In this document: piece after piece, positions 17,804-26,407 of the stretch
How the letters are laid out: each line of letters begins with the position of its first letter
Numbering within the stretch: the stretch's first letter is position 1
Assembly (NCBI GenBank): GCA_942491465.1
Contig: CALOBA010000045.1
Coordinates: forward strand, 305,044-369,043
Reading direction: 5' to 3'
Length of the DNA: 64,000 nt
From: CALOBA01 sp942491465
GTDB lineage: Bacteria > Pseudomonadota > Gammaproteobacteria > Chromatiales > Chromatiaceae
The notes under the pieces: generated by a model
What the model saw: only the letters and a program-made list of their open reading frames with translations
Databases searched by the model: none
Told to the model about the DNA's origin: nothing
Made by a program: the position numbers and the translations under genes

Positions 17804-18422
17804 CCGTCCCGCGCGCCGAAGCGCGCTCGCCCATCTCGGTCTCGCCGCCCGCGCGCGTGCCGGCCAACCGGACCGCGCCGGCGTGCTGCTCTCCGAGGCC
17901 GCGTTCCGCCATCAGGTCGCGCTGCGCGGCGACGCCGGCGACGCCGAATTCATGGGCGCGGTGGAACGCGCCATCGGCCTCGTTCCCCCCACGGAACCCA
18001 ACACCGCCGCCGGCCCGGCGGATCTCGCCGATGGGCCGCGCATCCTGTGGCTGGGACCGGACGAGTGGCTCGCCGTCGGGGCCGGAAACGGTCAAACCGA
18101 TCTCGCCGCCGCCCTTGCATCCGCCACCAAGGACCGACACGCGGCGGTCGTCGACGTGTCGGACGGCCGCGCGGTCATCGAAGTCACCGGCCGCCATGCC
18201 CGCGACGTGCTGGCCAAGGGGTGCCCGCTCGACCTGCACCCGAGGGTATTCCCGGCCGGCCGCTGCGCCCAGTCGCTGATCGCCCACGCCCACGTCATTC
18301 TCCACCAGGTCGACGACGCGCCGCGCTACGAGGTTTATGTCCACCGGAGCTTCGCCGACTACCTCTGGCGCTGGCTCGAGGACGCCGCCCGCGAATACGG
18401 CGTCGACGTCGCCTCCGGCTGA
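17796..18422 (+). CDS. soxG: Sarcosine oxidase subunit gamma
   Basis: Gamma subunit of 208 residues, last gene of the sox operon. The ATG at 17796 lies inside the 3' end of soxA (8-base overlap). Features: RSALAHLGLAARARA, ILWLGPDEWLAVG (the conserved LGPDEWL motif), VVDVSDGRAVIEVTGRHARD and the CPLDLHPRVFPAGRCAQSLI region typical of SoxG/GcvT-like folds. Ends 27 bases before the converging RND transporter gene. Confidence 0.92.
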   Translation: MADRPARRSALAHLGLAARARAGQPDRAGVLLSEAAFRHQVALRGDAGDAEFMGAVERAIGLVPPTEPNTAAGPADLADGPRILWLGPDEWLAVGAGNGQTDLAAALASATKDRHAAVVDVSDGRAVIEVTGRHARDVLAKGCPLDLHPRVFPAGRCAQSLIAHAHVILHQVDDAPRYEVYVHRSFADYLWRWLEDAAREYGVDVASG

Positions 18423-18449
18423 CCCCGCCCGGATGTCCGGGGGTTGCGG

Positions 18450-21400
18450 TTATTGCGCCACGGGGCTTGGCGACTTGACGCGGTAGAAGATGGCGTACAG
18501 CACCGGGATCAGCACCAGGGTCAGGACCGCCCCGAAGGCGAGACCGCCCATGATGGTCACCGCGAGCGACCTGAAGAACACGTCGGTCAGCAACGGCACC
18601 ACCCCGAGCACGGTGGTGGCGGCGGTCAGCAGCACCGGCCGCGTCCGCGAGATGGCGGAGTCGACGATCGCCTGGTGAGGCGGTTTTCCCTTCGCCAGTT
18701 CCAGGTTGATTTCGTCGAAAAGGACGATGGCGTTCTTGATCATCATGCCCGACAGGCTCATGGCGCCGAGCAGGGCGACGAAACCGAAGGGCGCCTGCGT
18801 CACCAGCAGCGCGGGCGCGATGCCGATGAACACGAACGGGATCGTCAGGATGATGATCAACGGTGGACGGAACGCGTTGAACAGGGCGATCAGGATGAAC
18901 AGGATCACCGCCGCCGCCGGCACGATGCCGGGAACCAGGCTGGCCTGCGCCGCCTTGGAGTCGGCGTATTCGCCGTCCCAGAACAATTCGTAGCCGATCG
19001 GCAGTTCGATCGCCTCGAACCGGTCGCGCACCGATTCCATGAAATCCGCCAGGGTCACGCCGGGTATGGGCTCCGCCTCCACGGTCAGCGTCCGGCGCTG
19101 TTGATAGCGGGCGATGATCGGATTTTCCCAATTGATCTCCACGCCGCTGGTCACCTGCGAAAGCGGCACGGTCGTCGACGAGCCGGACGGCTGGACCTGA
19201 ATGGTGTCGAGAGCGGCGAAATCGGCGCGCTGGTCCTCCACATGGCGCAGCTTGATGGGCAGCAGGGAGTTTCCTTCCCGGTAAAGACCGATGGTGCGGC
19301 CGTCGAAGGCGCGCTTCGTCGCGTCCGCCAGGTCCTCCCTGGAGACGCCCGCCCATCGGGCACGCTCATCGTTGAACTCGGGCACCACCTTGCGCACCCG
19401 CTCCCGCCAGTCCAGCCGCGCCTCCGCCACCCACGGATGACCCTCGAGAATGTCCAACCCCTCGTTTCCAAGGCGGCGCAGCGCTTCCGGATCCGCGTCC
19501 GCGGGCCCCATGATCCGCGCCTGGAAGGACCAGGGATTGCTCGGTCCAAGCGCATACAGGCGGACGCGGACCAGAGCCTGTTTGACATTGTCCTCGAGCC
19601 ACGTCCGGGTCTCGTCGGCGACGGCGGGAACGACGTCGCCGGAGGTTGTGTTGACGATGATGTTGGCAAAGGATTGAAATGGAGATTCGGAATCGACCGG
19701 AAGGTAGAATCGCGGCGGACCGCTGCCGATGAAGGTGCTGACGCTGACCACCCTCGGATCCTCGAGGAGTCTTCGCTCGATCTCGCGGGTGTCGGCCTCC
19801 ACCTGCTGGATGCGCGTGCCCTCCGGCGCCCAGTAGTCCATGAGGAACTGGGCGCGATCGGCATCGGGGAAGAACTGTCGCGGCACCGCCTGGAACGCGC
19901 CGACCGCCAGGACCAGAAGCCCGACCAGGCCGGCGACGAAGACCAGGCGGAGGCGGATCGCCTTGATCAGAATGTTGCGGAAGGCCCTGTAGAAGCCGGG
20001 TTCGCGAGCCGCCTCCCCCTCCTTGCCCTTCTTCGGGGCGGGAATCATGTAGATCAGCTGCAGGGGCGTCATGGTGAGGGAGATCACCCAGCTGAGGAGC
20101 AGCGAGACCCCGACCACGGTAAACAGCGCCTGGCAATACTCGCCGGCGCTCTCGTCCGAGACGAAGATGGGGAAGAAGGCGAGCACCCCGATGATGGTCG
20201 CCCCGAGCAGGGGCCAGGCCGGGATATCCGCCGACTCGATCGCCGCCTGTTTGCGCTCCATGCCCTGCCCGAGCCGAACCAGGTAGTTGTCCGCGACGAC
20301 GATGGCGTTGTCGATCATCATGCCGAGCGCGATGACCAGCGCGCCGAGCGACATCCGGTGCAGATCCTCGCCCATGATGCCCATGACGATGAACGTGGCG
20401 AGCAGCGTCAACAGCAGCGCGGTGCCGATGACCACGCCGATGCGCCAGCCCACGGGCAGCAGCAAGACGAACAGGACGATGACGACGGCGAGTCCGAGAC
20501 TGATCATGAACTCGCTGATGGAATCCACCACCAGATCCGACTGCCACGCGATCTTGTGCAATTGCACCCCGAGCGGCAACTGGGCCTCCAACTGGGACAA
20601 CCGCGCGTCGACGTTGTTGCCGGTCCTCACCACGTTGCCGCCGGCCTCGTTGGCGATGGCGATGCCGATGGCGGGCGCGCTGAGGAACTGGCCGTCGGCG
20701 GTGCGCTCGCTGAACCGCAGAAGCCGGATCGGCGGCGCCGCGTAGCCGACCCTCACCTCGCCGAGGTCGCCGATGGTGATCAGTTCGGTGGTGCGCGAGG
20801 GCGTTCCCGAGGGCGCCACCAAGGTCCGCGATCCCGACGGCGTGGTGACGGCGGTCGGCTCGTTGCGGAAGTCGGACAGCACCAGCCGTTCGATGTCCTC
20901 GGGGGAGGCGAAGGTGCCGGTGGGGGCGACGCGAAACCGCTGGTCCTGGGCGTCGATGCCGCCGGCGTCGACCACCATGTTCTGTTGGCGGAGAGTCGCG
21001 ACGATGGCCTGCGGGGTCAGACCGAGCTGGGCGAGCCGCTGCTCGGAAACATCCACATAGATCACGCGCTGCTGCACGCCCCAGAGTTCGACCCGCGAAA
21101 CGCCGTCGACGACGGCGAGCTGGGTCCGCAATCCCTCGGCAAGGTCCTCCAACTCGGCGTAGCTGTAACCGTCGCCGGTCATCGCCATCAGGAACCCGTA
21201 GACGAAGCCGAAATCGTCGCCGATGTTGGGAGTGCCGGCCCCGGGCGGCAAGCGGCGCTGGGCGTCGTTGATCTTCCGGCGCATCTCGTCCCACACCTGC
21301 GGCAGTTCGTCGGCCCAGTATTGCGGCTGGATATCGACCCGGATCAGCGAGGAACCGGCGCGGGAAAGGGAGTAGAGCTCGTGAACCTGCGACATTTCCT

Positions 21401-21614
21401 GGAGCGCGGTTTCCAGGACATCGGTGACCTCCTTCTCCACCTCCTCGGCGCTCGCGCCCGGGTAGGGGGTGACGATGACCGCCGTCTTGACCGAGAAGTC
21501 CGGGTCCTCCAGCCAACCCAACTGGAAGAAACTGAACACGCCGCCGACGACGATCAGCGCCGCGAGAAACAGGGTGACCGCTTTGTTGTCTATGGCGATC
21601 CTGGCGAGGCTCAT
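18450..21614 (-). CDS. RND-family efflux transporter permease (AcrB/HAE-like)
   Basis: Inner-membrane proton-driven pump subunit of 1054 residues. It has the twelve-helix RND plan: TM1 after MSLARIAIDNKAVTLF, large periplasmic loops, TM4 with GALVIALGMMIDNAIVVADN carrying the conserved Asp, and the second half repeat MSLSGMMIKNAIVLFDEINL. The start ATG at 21614 overlaps the stop of the adaptor gene as ATGA. Shorter loops and sequence style place it with the HAE1/HAE3-like pumps lacking a dedicated outer-membrane gene nearby; none is in this window. Substrate unknown. Confidence 0.93.
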   Translation of the reverse strand: MSLARIAIDNKAVTLFLAALIVVGGVFSFFQLGWLEDPDFSVKTAVIVTPYPGASAEEVEKEVTDVLETALQEMSQVHELYSLSRAGSSLIRVDIQPQYWADELPQVWDEMRRKINDAQRRLPPGAGTPNIGDDFGFVYGFLMAMTGDGYSYAELEDLAEGLRTQLAVVDGVSRVELWGVQQRVIYVDVSEQRLAQLGLTPQAIVATLRQQNMVVDAGGIDAQDQRFRVAPTGTFASPEDIERLVLSDFRNEPTAVTTPSGSRTLVAPSGTPSRTTELITIGDLGEVRVGYAAPPIRLLRFSERTADGQFLSAPAIGIAIANEAGGNVVRTGNNVDARLSQLEAQLPLGVQLHKIAWQSDLVVDSISEFMISLGLAVVIVLFVLLLPVGWRIGVVIGTALLLTLLATFIVMGIMGEDLHRMSLGALVIALGMMIDNAIVVADNYLVRLGQGMERKQAAIESADIPAWPLLGATIIGVLAFFPIFVSDESAGEYCQALFTVVGVSLLLSWVISLTMTPLQLIYMIPAPKKGKEGEAAREPGFYRAFRNILIKAIRLRLVFVAGLVGLLVLAVGAFQAVPRQFFPDADRAQFLMDYWAPEGTRIQQVEADTREIERRLLEDPRVVSVSTFIGSGPPRFYLPVDSESPFQSFANIIVNTTSGDVVPAVADETRTWLEDNVKQALVRVRLYALGPSNPWSFQARIMGPADADPEALRRLGNEGLDILEGHPWVAEARLDWRERVRKVVPEFNDERARWAGVSREDLADATKRAFDGRTIGLYREGNSLLPIKLRHVEDQRADFAALDTIQVQPSGSSTTVPLSQVTSGVEINWENPIIARYQQRRTLTVEAEPIPGVTLADFMESVRDRFEAIELPIGYELFWDGEYADSKAAQASLVPGIVPAAAVILFILIALFNAFRPPLIIILTIPFVFIGIAPALLVTQAPFGFVALLGAMSLSGMMIKNAIVLFDEINLELAKGKPPHQAIVDSAISRTRPVLLTAATTVLGVVPLLTDVFFRSLAVTIMGGLAFGAVLTLVLIPVLYAIFYRVKSPSPVAQ

Positions 21615-22708
21615 GACCGGCGATCCCGCTCGCGATCCAGGTCGGGGAGACGCACCTTCTGGCCGTCGCGCAGGACATGCACGGCGGAGGTCGCGATCCA
21701 TTCACCGGGCCCGACACCCCGAACCCGCATGCCGAGGGCGCTCGGGGCCACCGCCTCCACCTCGCGTTTCGACGCGGTCATCGTCGTCTCGTCGATCACC
21801 CAGACCAGCGAGCGTTGACCGTCGTCGGAAAAGATCGCGTTCAAGGGCAGATCGAAACCGTCGGCGGGCGCGTCCTCGGGCGGCACCACCCGGCCGGTTG
21901 CCCGCCCCGCCATGCCGGGGAGGATTTCCACGTCCTCCGGCTGATCCATGACCAGGGTGATCGGAAAGGTCCGGGTCGTCGCCGAGGCCTCGCGGCCGAT
22001 CTCGGCGATGGCCGCGGGGATCGGCCGGCCAGGGAAGGCATCGAAGATCACCTGGATGTCCTCGACGTAGGGCGCGGAGGAGATCAGGCCCTCGGGAATG
22101 TTGACGACGCATTCGATGCTGGAGATGTCGAGGACGCGCATCACCGGCTGCTTGGCCTGGACGTTCTGAAAGTTCTCGACGAAGGTCGCGGCGACGACGC
22201 CATCGAACGGGGCGCGCAATTGCGTGTCTTCCAGCGCCTTGGCCCGGATCTCCACCTCCGCCAGGGCCTCGTCGAGGTCGGCCTGGGCGTTGGTCAGGTC
22301 CTGCCGGGCGACGGCGCCCGCTTCCACCGCCCTCGCCACCCGGTCGCGCAAGGCGCGCGCGCGGGTCGTCCGAGCCTCGGCCTGCATCAGGGCGTTCTGG
22401 AAATCGCTCGGATCGATGCGCGCGAGCAGGTCGCCGGCTTCCACCTCCGAGCCCACCCGGGCCGGTCGTTCGATGAGGCGGCCCGGCACCGAGAACGCGG
22501 CGTTGATTTCACCCACCGCCTCGGCGCGGCACGGAAACGCGCGCCCCCCGAGGACGCCGGCGGCGGCCACCCGCATGGCCCGGATCGGCCGCACCACCTC
22601 TTCGGTTTCGGGCGGCTCCTCGCAAGCGCCCGCCAAAAGCAAGACCGCGACCGCGACCAAGCCAGCTCTGTAAACGGCACCGCTTGTCACTGGTGGATAC
22701 TCCCTCAT
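21611..22708 (-). CDS. RND efflux periplasmic adaptor (HlyD/AcrA family), probable lipoprotein
   Basis: Membrane fusion protein of 365 residues that links the RND permease to an outer-membrane channel. The N-terminus has a hydrophobic stretch ending LLLAGACEE, a plausible lipoprotein signal with Cys at the cleavage point. Then a barrel-sandwich (lipoyl-like) half FSVPGRLIERPARVGSEVEA, a helical hairpin rich in Ala/Glu/Arg, and the second half APFDGVVAATFVE. First gene of the two-gene pump operon. Upstream begins a long, lower-GC spacer, so its promoter lies near the composition change. Confidence 0.9.
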   Translation of the reverse strand: MREYPPVTSGAVYRAGLVAVAVLLLAGACEEPPETEEVVRPIRAMRVAAAGVLGGRAFPCRAEAVGEINAAFSVPGRLIERPARVGSEVEAGDLLARIDPSDFQNALMQAEARTTRARALRDRVARAVEAGAVARQDLTNAQADLDEALAEVEIRAKALEDTQLRAPFDGVVAATFVENFQNVQAKQPVMRVLDISSIECVVNIPEGLISSAPYVEDIQVIFDAFPGRPIPAAIAEIGREASATTRTFPITLVMDQPEDVEILPGMAGRATGRVVPPEDAPADGFDLPLNAIFSDDGQRSLVWVIDETTMTASKREVEAVAPSALGMRVRGVGPGEWIATSAVHVLRDGQKVRLPDLDRERDRRS

Positions 22709-23864
22709 GCCTCGCGACGCGGCTTCGCCACCCCCGGCAACGCCGTCCCGCGCGCCCATCCCTACCCCGGAGTCGAGGCTCGGTAAATTGCTTTTTGCGA
22801 TGAGTTGCGAACCCGGTCAGCCCGGCAAACCACACCCCAAACAACATACCCCGATCCCGCCGTCGCGGAGAGGGATGTCGCTTGGTTGGATAGGTTTGGT
22901 TGCGGGGGCAGGATACCACCTTTGCCGAACAACGCTGATCTGGCGGAGAACGTTTCCGATATCGTAAATGCTGGAGGCAACAGTAATTGGATCAGATGCG
23001 TGTAGTTTCTGGTTTCGAAATCCTCGTGCATCATGGCTCAGTACTCCTGCGTCAGAGGAACGGTCAGGACGCGGGTTGTCTTCGCGGGATCGCCCGGATC
23101 CTCGCTGCCCCGTGTTAGGTGTGAATCGGCTTCGAACTTTGACCCTACCCTGATTCAGCCATAACGCCTTGTCTTCTATGCCCTTTTCTAACATTCAGGC
23201 AGGTCACAATCGGCGGTGATCGTGACCCCGTTCAAAACTGGAAAAGATAATAAATTTCAACGTGTTGTTCTTACTTGTCGATGGGGTGAAAGTTCGAAGC
23301 CGATTTACATCCGGGACCGAATGCCGAAGGGGGGGCCGCCCGGAAATGGCTTCCCTGAATCGTGCTCGGCGTCACCGTGCTCGTTGTCCTGTCGCGCCTG
23401 TATGCCAATTGAGTTTTCGAGATTTCCGGCCGAGTTCGAGTTGCGGGGCGGCCAGTTCGGCGGCATCGGGGTCACCCATTAGGCGGTTTGGCAAGCGGGA
23501 AAATGCGCCCCTGTCGGCGCATGCGCTGTTGGTCGTTGGTTTTGCGTCGTCGCTCCCTTGGTTACGTTTGGTCTTCATCTGACTGGTTGCGCGTGCGCAC
23601 CGGGCATCCATCAGGATCGAGGATGAAGATCGCACGCATTCGCCGCAGGATGCACCTCTTGTACGCTCTCCGCGCCCCGGAAAACCCTCCGTTCCCACCA
23701 CGGGCACACGATAATTGCGTCACAGATTTCAATGTTCCTACGGACCGTTGGGTTCAGAAACAATTTAAACGCATCGTCGAGGACCGAGGCTCGGCTTGCC
23801 GCTCTCCCGCTCAGTTCACGGCCAACGAACAGGGGTAACAACCCAGTGTGACGGTTGGCACGAC
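22709..23864. other. Long intergenic stretch without a convincing gene
   Basis: About 1.16 kb with no open frame that looks coding on either strand; short frames have erratic codon use. It marks the point where base composition falls from very GC-rich to moderate. It contains the inverted repeat described at 23124-23305 and probably decayed mobile DNA. Confidence 0.6.
23124..23305. repeat. 17-bp inverted repeat pair, likely relic of an IS21-type element
   Basis: The 17 bases at 23124-23140 (aatcggcttcgaacttt) recur inverted and exact at 23289-23305; one more block (gaccc versus gggtg) extends it with a mismatch. The phrase gggtcaaagttcgaagccgattcac resembles terminal repeats of IS21-family elements as I remember them. 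No istA/istB gene lies between the arms (about 150 bp), so at most this is a relic. Confidence 0.4.
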
Positions 23865-24866
23865 CTACAGATAGGTGGGCAGGATGTCCTCTACGGGCGT
23901 GGGCTCGATTCCGAGTTCAGCGAGGCCGGGGCACGAGCCGCCCAGAACGTTATCCCGCTTGAGCGATTCCACCTGATCACGGGTTAACGGTGGCCTGGGT
24001 AGCATTTGCAGGACCGAGCCCTGAATTTCGGCCAGAAAATACGGTATGGGGATCAGCGCGCGCGATACCTTTTTCTCCTTGAGCAGGAGTTCCAGCAATT
24101 CCTTGAAGGTGTACACCTTAGGTCCGCCGAGTTCGTAAATCCGTCCCCTGGTGGAGTCATCGGACAAAAAACGGTCGATCGCGCTGGTGACGTCTTCCAC
24201 GTACACCGGCTGAAACCGGGTTTTACCGCCACCGACGAGCGGGAGCGCCGGCGAATGGTTCGCCATGGCCGCAAAGCGGTTGAAGAAGTCGTCTTCCGGC
24301 CCGAAAACAATGCTCGGGCGGAGGATGGTCGCCTCCGGAAAAACGTCGCGAACGTGCTGCTCGCCGCGCGCCTTGGTTCGCGAGTAAGCGGATGATGATT
24401 TCGGATCTGCACCCAGCGCCGACATATGAATGAGGCGATCGACGCCGGCGTTCCGAGCCGCCTCGGCCACACGCCGCGCTCCCTCCGCGTGCACGGCCTC
24501 GAAGGTTTGATCGCCGCTTTCGTACAAGATGCCGACGAGATTGATGACGGCGTTTGCGCCGGCAACCGCCGCCCGGACATCACCATCCGAGAGGATACTA
24601 GCCTTGACGGCCTTGACTGTGGCCGCCTCACCCTTGACCATTTTGAAATCGAGGGCCTCCGGATGGCGAACCGCGACCACAACGCTCGTGCACTGGGCGG
24701 CGAGCCGTTGGATCAGGTTTCGTCCGATAAAGCCCGAACCTCCGAAAATCGCAACGACGCCGTTTGCTGTTGCGGTTGATAAGCCGGGTGTCGCCGGCGC
24801 CGTTTCACCGGAGGCGCGGGGCTTTTTCTTCGGTTTTGTTGGTACCGCCCGGGGCTCCTTGGTCAT
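23865..24866 (-). CDS. NDUFA9-like NAD(P)-binding protein, complex I assembly/accessory type
   Basis: An atypical short-chain dehydrogenase of 333 residues. After a Lys/Pro-rich 35-residue leader comes the nucleotide-binding motif VVAIFGGSGFIGRNLIQRLA, then VINLVGILYESGDQTFEAVH, HMSALGADPKSSSAYSRTKA (retaining the Tyr-x3-Lys pair), and VFGPEDDFFNRFAAMA. These are hallmarks of the alphaproteobacterial relatives of mitochondrial NDUFA9, usually linked to respiratory complex I. It stands alone here, close to an orphan cytochrome b and an NDH-2 further on. The usual C-terminal extension is short (ends EDILPTYL). Confidence 0.88.
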   Translation of the reverse strand: MTKEPRAVPTKPKKKPRASGETAPATPGLSTATANGVVAIFGGSGFIGRNLIQRLAAQCTSVVVAVRHPEALDFKMVKGEAATVKAVKASILSDGDVRAAVAGANAVINLVGILYESGDQTFEAVHAEGARRVAEAARNAGVDRLIHMSALGADPKSSSAYSRTKARGEQHVRDVFPEATILRPSIVFGPEDDFFNRFAAMANHSPALPLVGGGKTRFQPVYVEDVTSAIDRFLSDDSTRGRIYELGGPKVYTFKELLELLLKEKKVSRALIPIPYFLAEIQGSVLQMLPRPPLTRDQVESLKRDNVLGGSCPGLAELGIEPTPVEDILPTYL

Positions 24867-25069
24867 GACAAAACCCTCGCATCAATGTTTCCGTTCATGC
24901 CTTCCATATGGGAGCGCGTGCCCCAGATTACCGTTCCAAAGGGACCGTACGGGCATTCGAACAACGAAAGCGCAAGCCGTGAACGAAGGTTTTGACAGTG
25001 CGGACGGAGATTTTTCGAGTTTTCCGACCGCGCTCCCCAAGCCATGGGCGGACGGCTATCGAACTTTGC

Positions 25070-25585
25070 TCAAAACACGCTCCGCAAAACCACAATCATG
25101 AAGAGCGTGTAGATGGCAATGCCACCAAACAGCCAAATGGCCGGTGAGAGCCAGGGGTAAGCATGCCTGACTTCTTCCTTTACCCGTGTGAGAAGCTCTG
25201 GCCACGTGTAGGAAACGAAATCACCCTGAGACATCATGTGAACGATCTTACCGTTCTCGTCGACCACGGGAACGTGGCGAAATCGCTCGTTGGACATCTG
25301 ACGCAACCAGTCAATGACGTCATCGGATGCTGACGCTACCCGAATTTCAGTGGTCATGACGTCAGCCAACGGCGTTTCTTTCGGATCTTTGCCACGAGCC
25401 ACGACGCGACGAAGAAGATCCCGCTCGGTGAAAATCCCAGCGACATCTCCATCGGCACCGATTACAGCGACGGAGCCAAAGTTTTTGTCGTTCATTCCAG
25501 TCACGGCGCTGAATACCGTATCGCTCGCCGAGGCGGTCAGTGGTTTGGCCTTCGATTTAAACTCCGGCCTGTCTTGGATCTTCAT
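25070..25585 (-). CDS. CBS-domain pair protein with C-terminal membrane helix
   Basis: A 171-residue protein with two CBS motifs: first around DTVFSAVTGMNDKNFGSVAV and IFTERDLLRRVVARGKDPKE, second around VIDWLRQMSNERFRHVPVVD with HMMSQGDFVSYTWPE. CBS pairs bind adenosine nucleotides and serve as energy sensors. The C-terminus (WLSPAIWLFGGIAIYTLFMIVV) is one predicted membrane helix, so the sensor is likely tethered to the inner membrane. ATG 25585 is chosen because GGAGG precedes it; an ATG at 25639 would add 18 poorly conserved residues. Confidence 0.85.
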   Translation of the reverse strand: MKIQDRPEFKSKAKPLTASASDTVFSAVTGMNDKNFGSVAVIGADGDVAGIFTERDLLRRVVARGKDPKETPLADVMTTEIRVASASDDVIDWLRQMSNERFRHVPVVDENGKIVHMMSQGDFVSYTWPELLTRVKEEVRHAYPWLSPAIWLFGGIAIYTLFMIVVLRSVF

Positions 25586-25797
25586 TGTGAAATCCTCCCT
25601 GCCAGAACTGGACAGTTTGCCGTTATGTTTTTTCGCCATGGGCGTACGTGCCCGCCGGCAATCTCCCATCGTCAATCGACGATAATGCCCGGTTTACCTT
25701 CGCCGGTTCCACAGGAAAGTGCTCTCGCCTCAAAAACGTCTTTTTCCAGCGGGTTAAAACGGGCCGCAGCGGCACGCGATGTGCGGCAATGAGCTTA

Positions 25798-25920
25798 GAT
25801 CGGTGGGGCCAACGCGACGATTTGCTCCCTGAACTCCACAAGGTACGGGTTCCTCGTTCTCGGCATTTGGACACTCTCCTATCAAAGTCAAAATGTGTCC
25901 ATCAAACCGGGGGAACTCCA
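25798..25920 (-). mobile_element. IS3-type insertion sequence left end, truncated relic
   Basis: On the minus strand the sequence starts with an IS end, tggagttcccccggtttgat, and about 55 bases on begins a transposase OrfA frame (ATG at 25866: MPRTRNPYLVEFREQIVALA) that stops after 22 codons. A second copy of the same end, with the same MPRTRNP start, occurs at 41563-41639. Only the first part of the element remains in both places. Confidence 0.6.
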
Positions 25921-26407
25921 ACTCCATGGAACCGCTTGATCCTCAATCTTTCGGATCTAGGGTCCCCAGGGCCCGGCTGTCGAATTTTTCTATGCGTTCG
26001 ACCTAACACCCCTCGATACTTTTCTTAGCAGCGCTCGTTCCCGTGATTGGCCTGGTTTGCCGTCGACCCGCCCTGGGCCGCGGTCTGGGGGGAAAAAACT
26101 GCAACTTAGTTCGGTCTCTTGGAGGGATGAGACAGAACGCTGACGTTGGGCGTGAGCCAACTGCGCCCGAGGGCAGTTCGGCGGCGCAAAGGGTTGGCGG
26201 GAAGTCATCTGAGCCGCTTTGGATACCGTAAGTTAAATTATTCGAGAGATAGGCGGTGGTTCCGTGGTTGCCAATAGGGGTTGCAACAACCGGGTGAAGC
26301 AAACTCGCTACATCTATTCTCGGACTTGGTTCCGGTCAGCATCGTTTGAAGACCAGGGGGTACGAGCGAAGAAACAGCTCAAGGCTGTAAACCCGAGGAG
26401 AACTCAC
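25921..26407. other. Intergenic region upstream of cytochrome b
   Basis: About 490 bases with no convincing gene. It runs from the IS3 relic to the GAGGAG ribosome binding site of the cytochrome b gene. A frame entering from 26264 is continuous with the cytochrome gene but its codons before 26408 are not family-like. Confidence 0.5.

Noticed and set aside
18444..21818. A 1124-codon plus-strand frame opposite the RND permease
   Set aside because: His/Arg/Asp-rich shadow with no motif; the minus strand gives a complete RND transporter.
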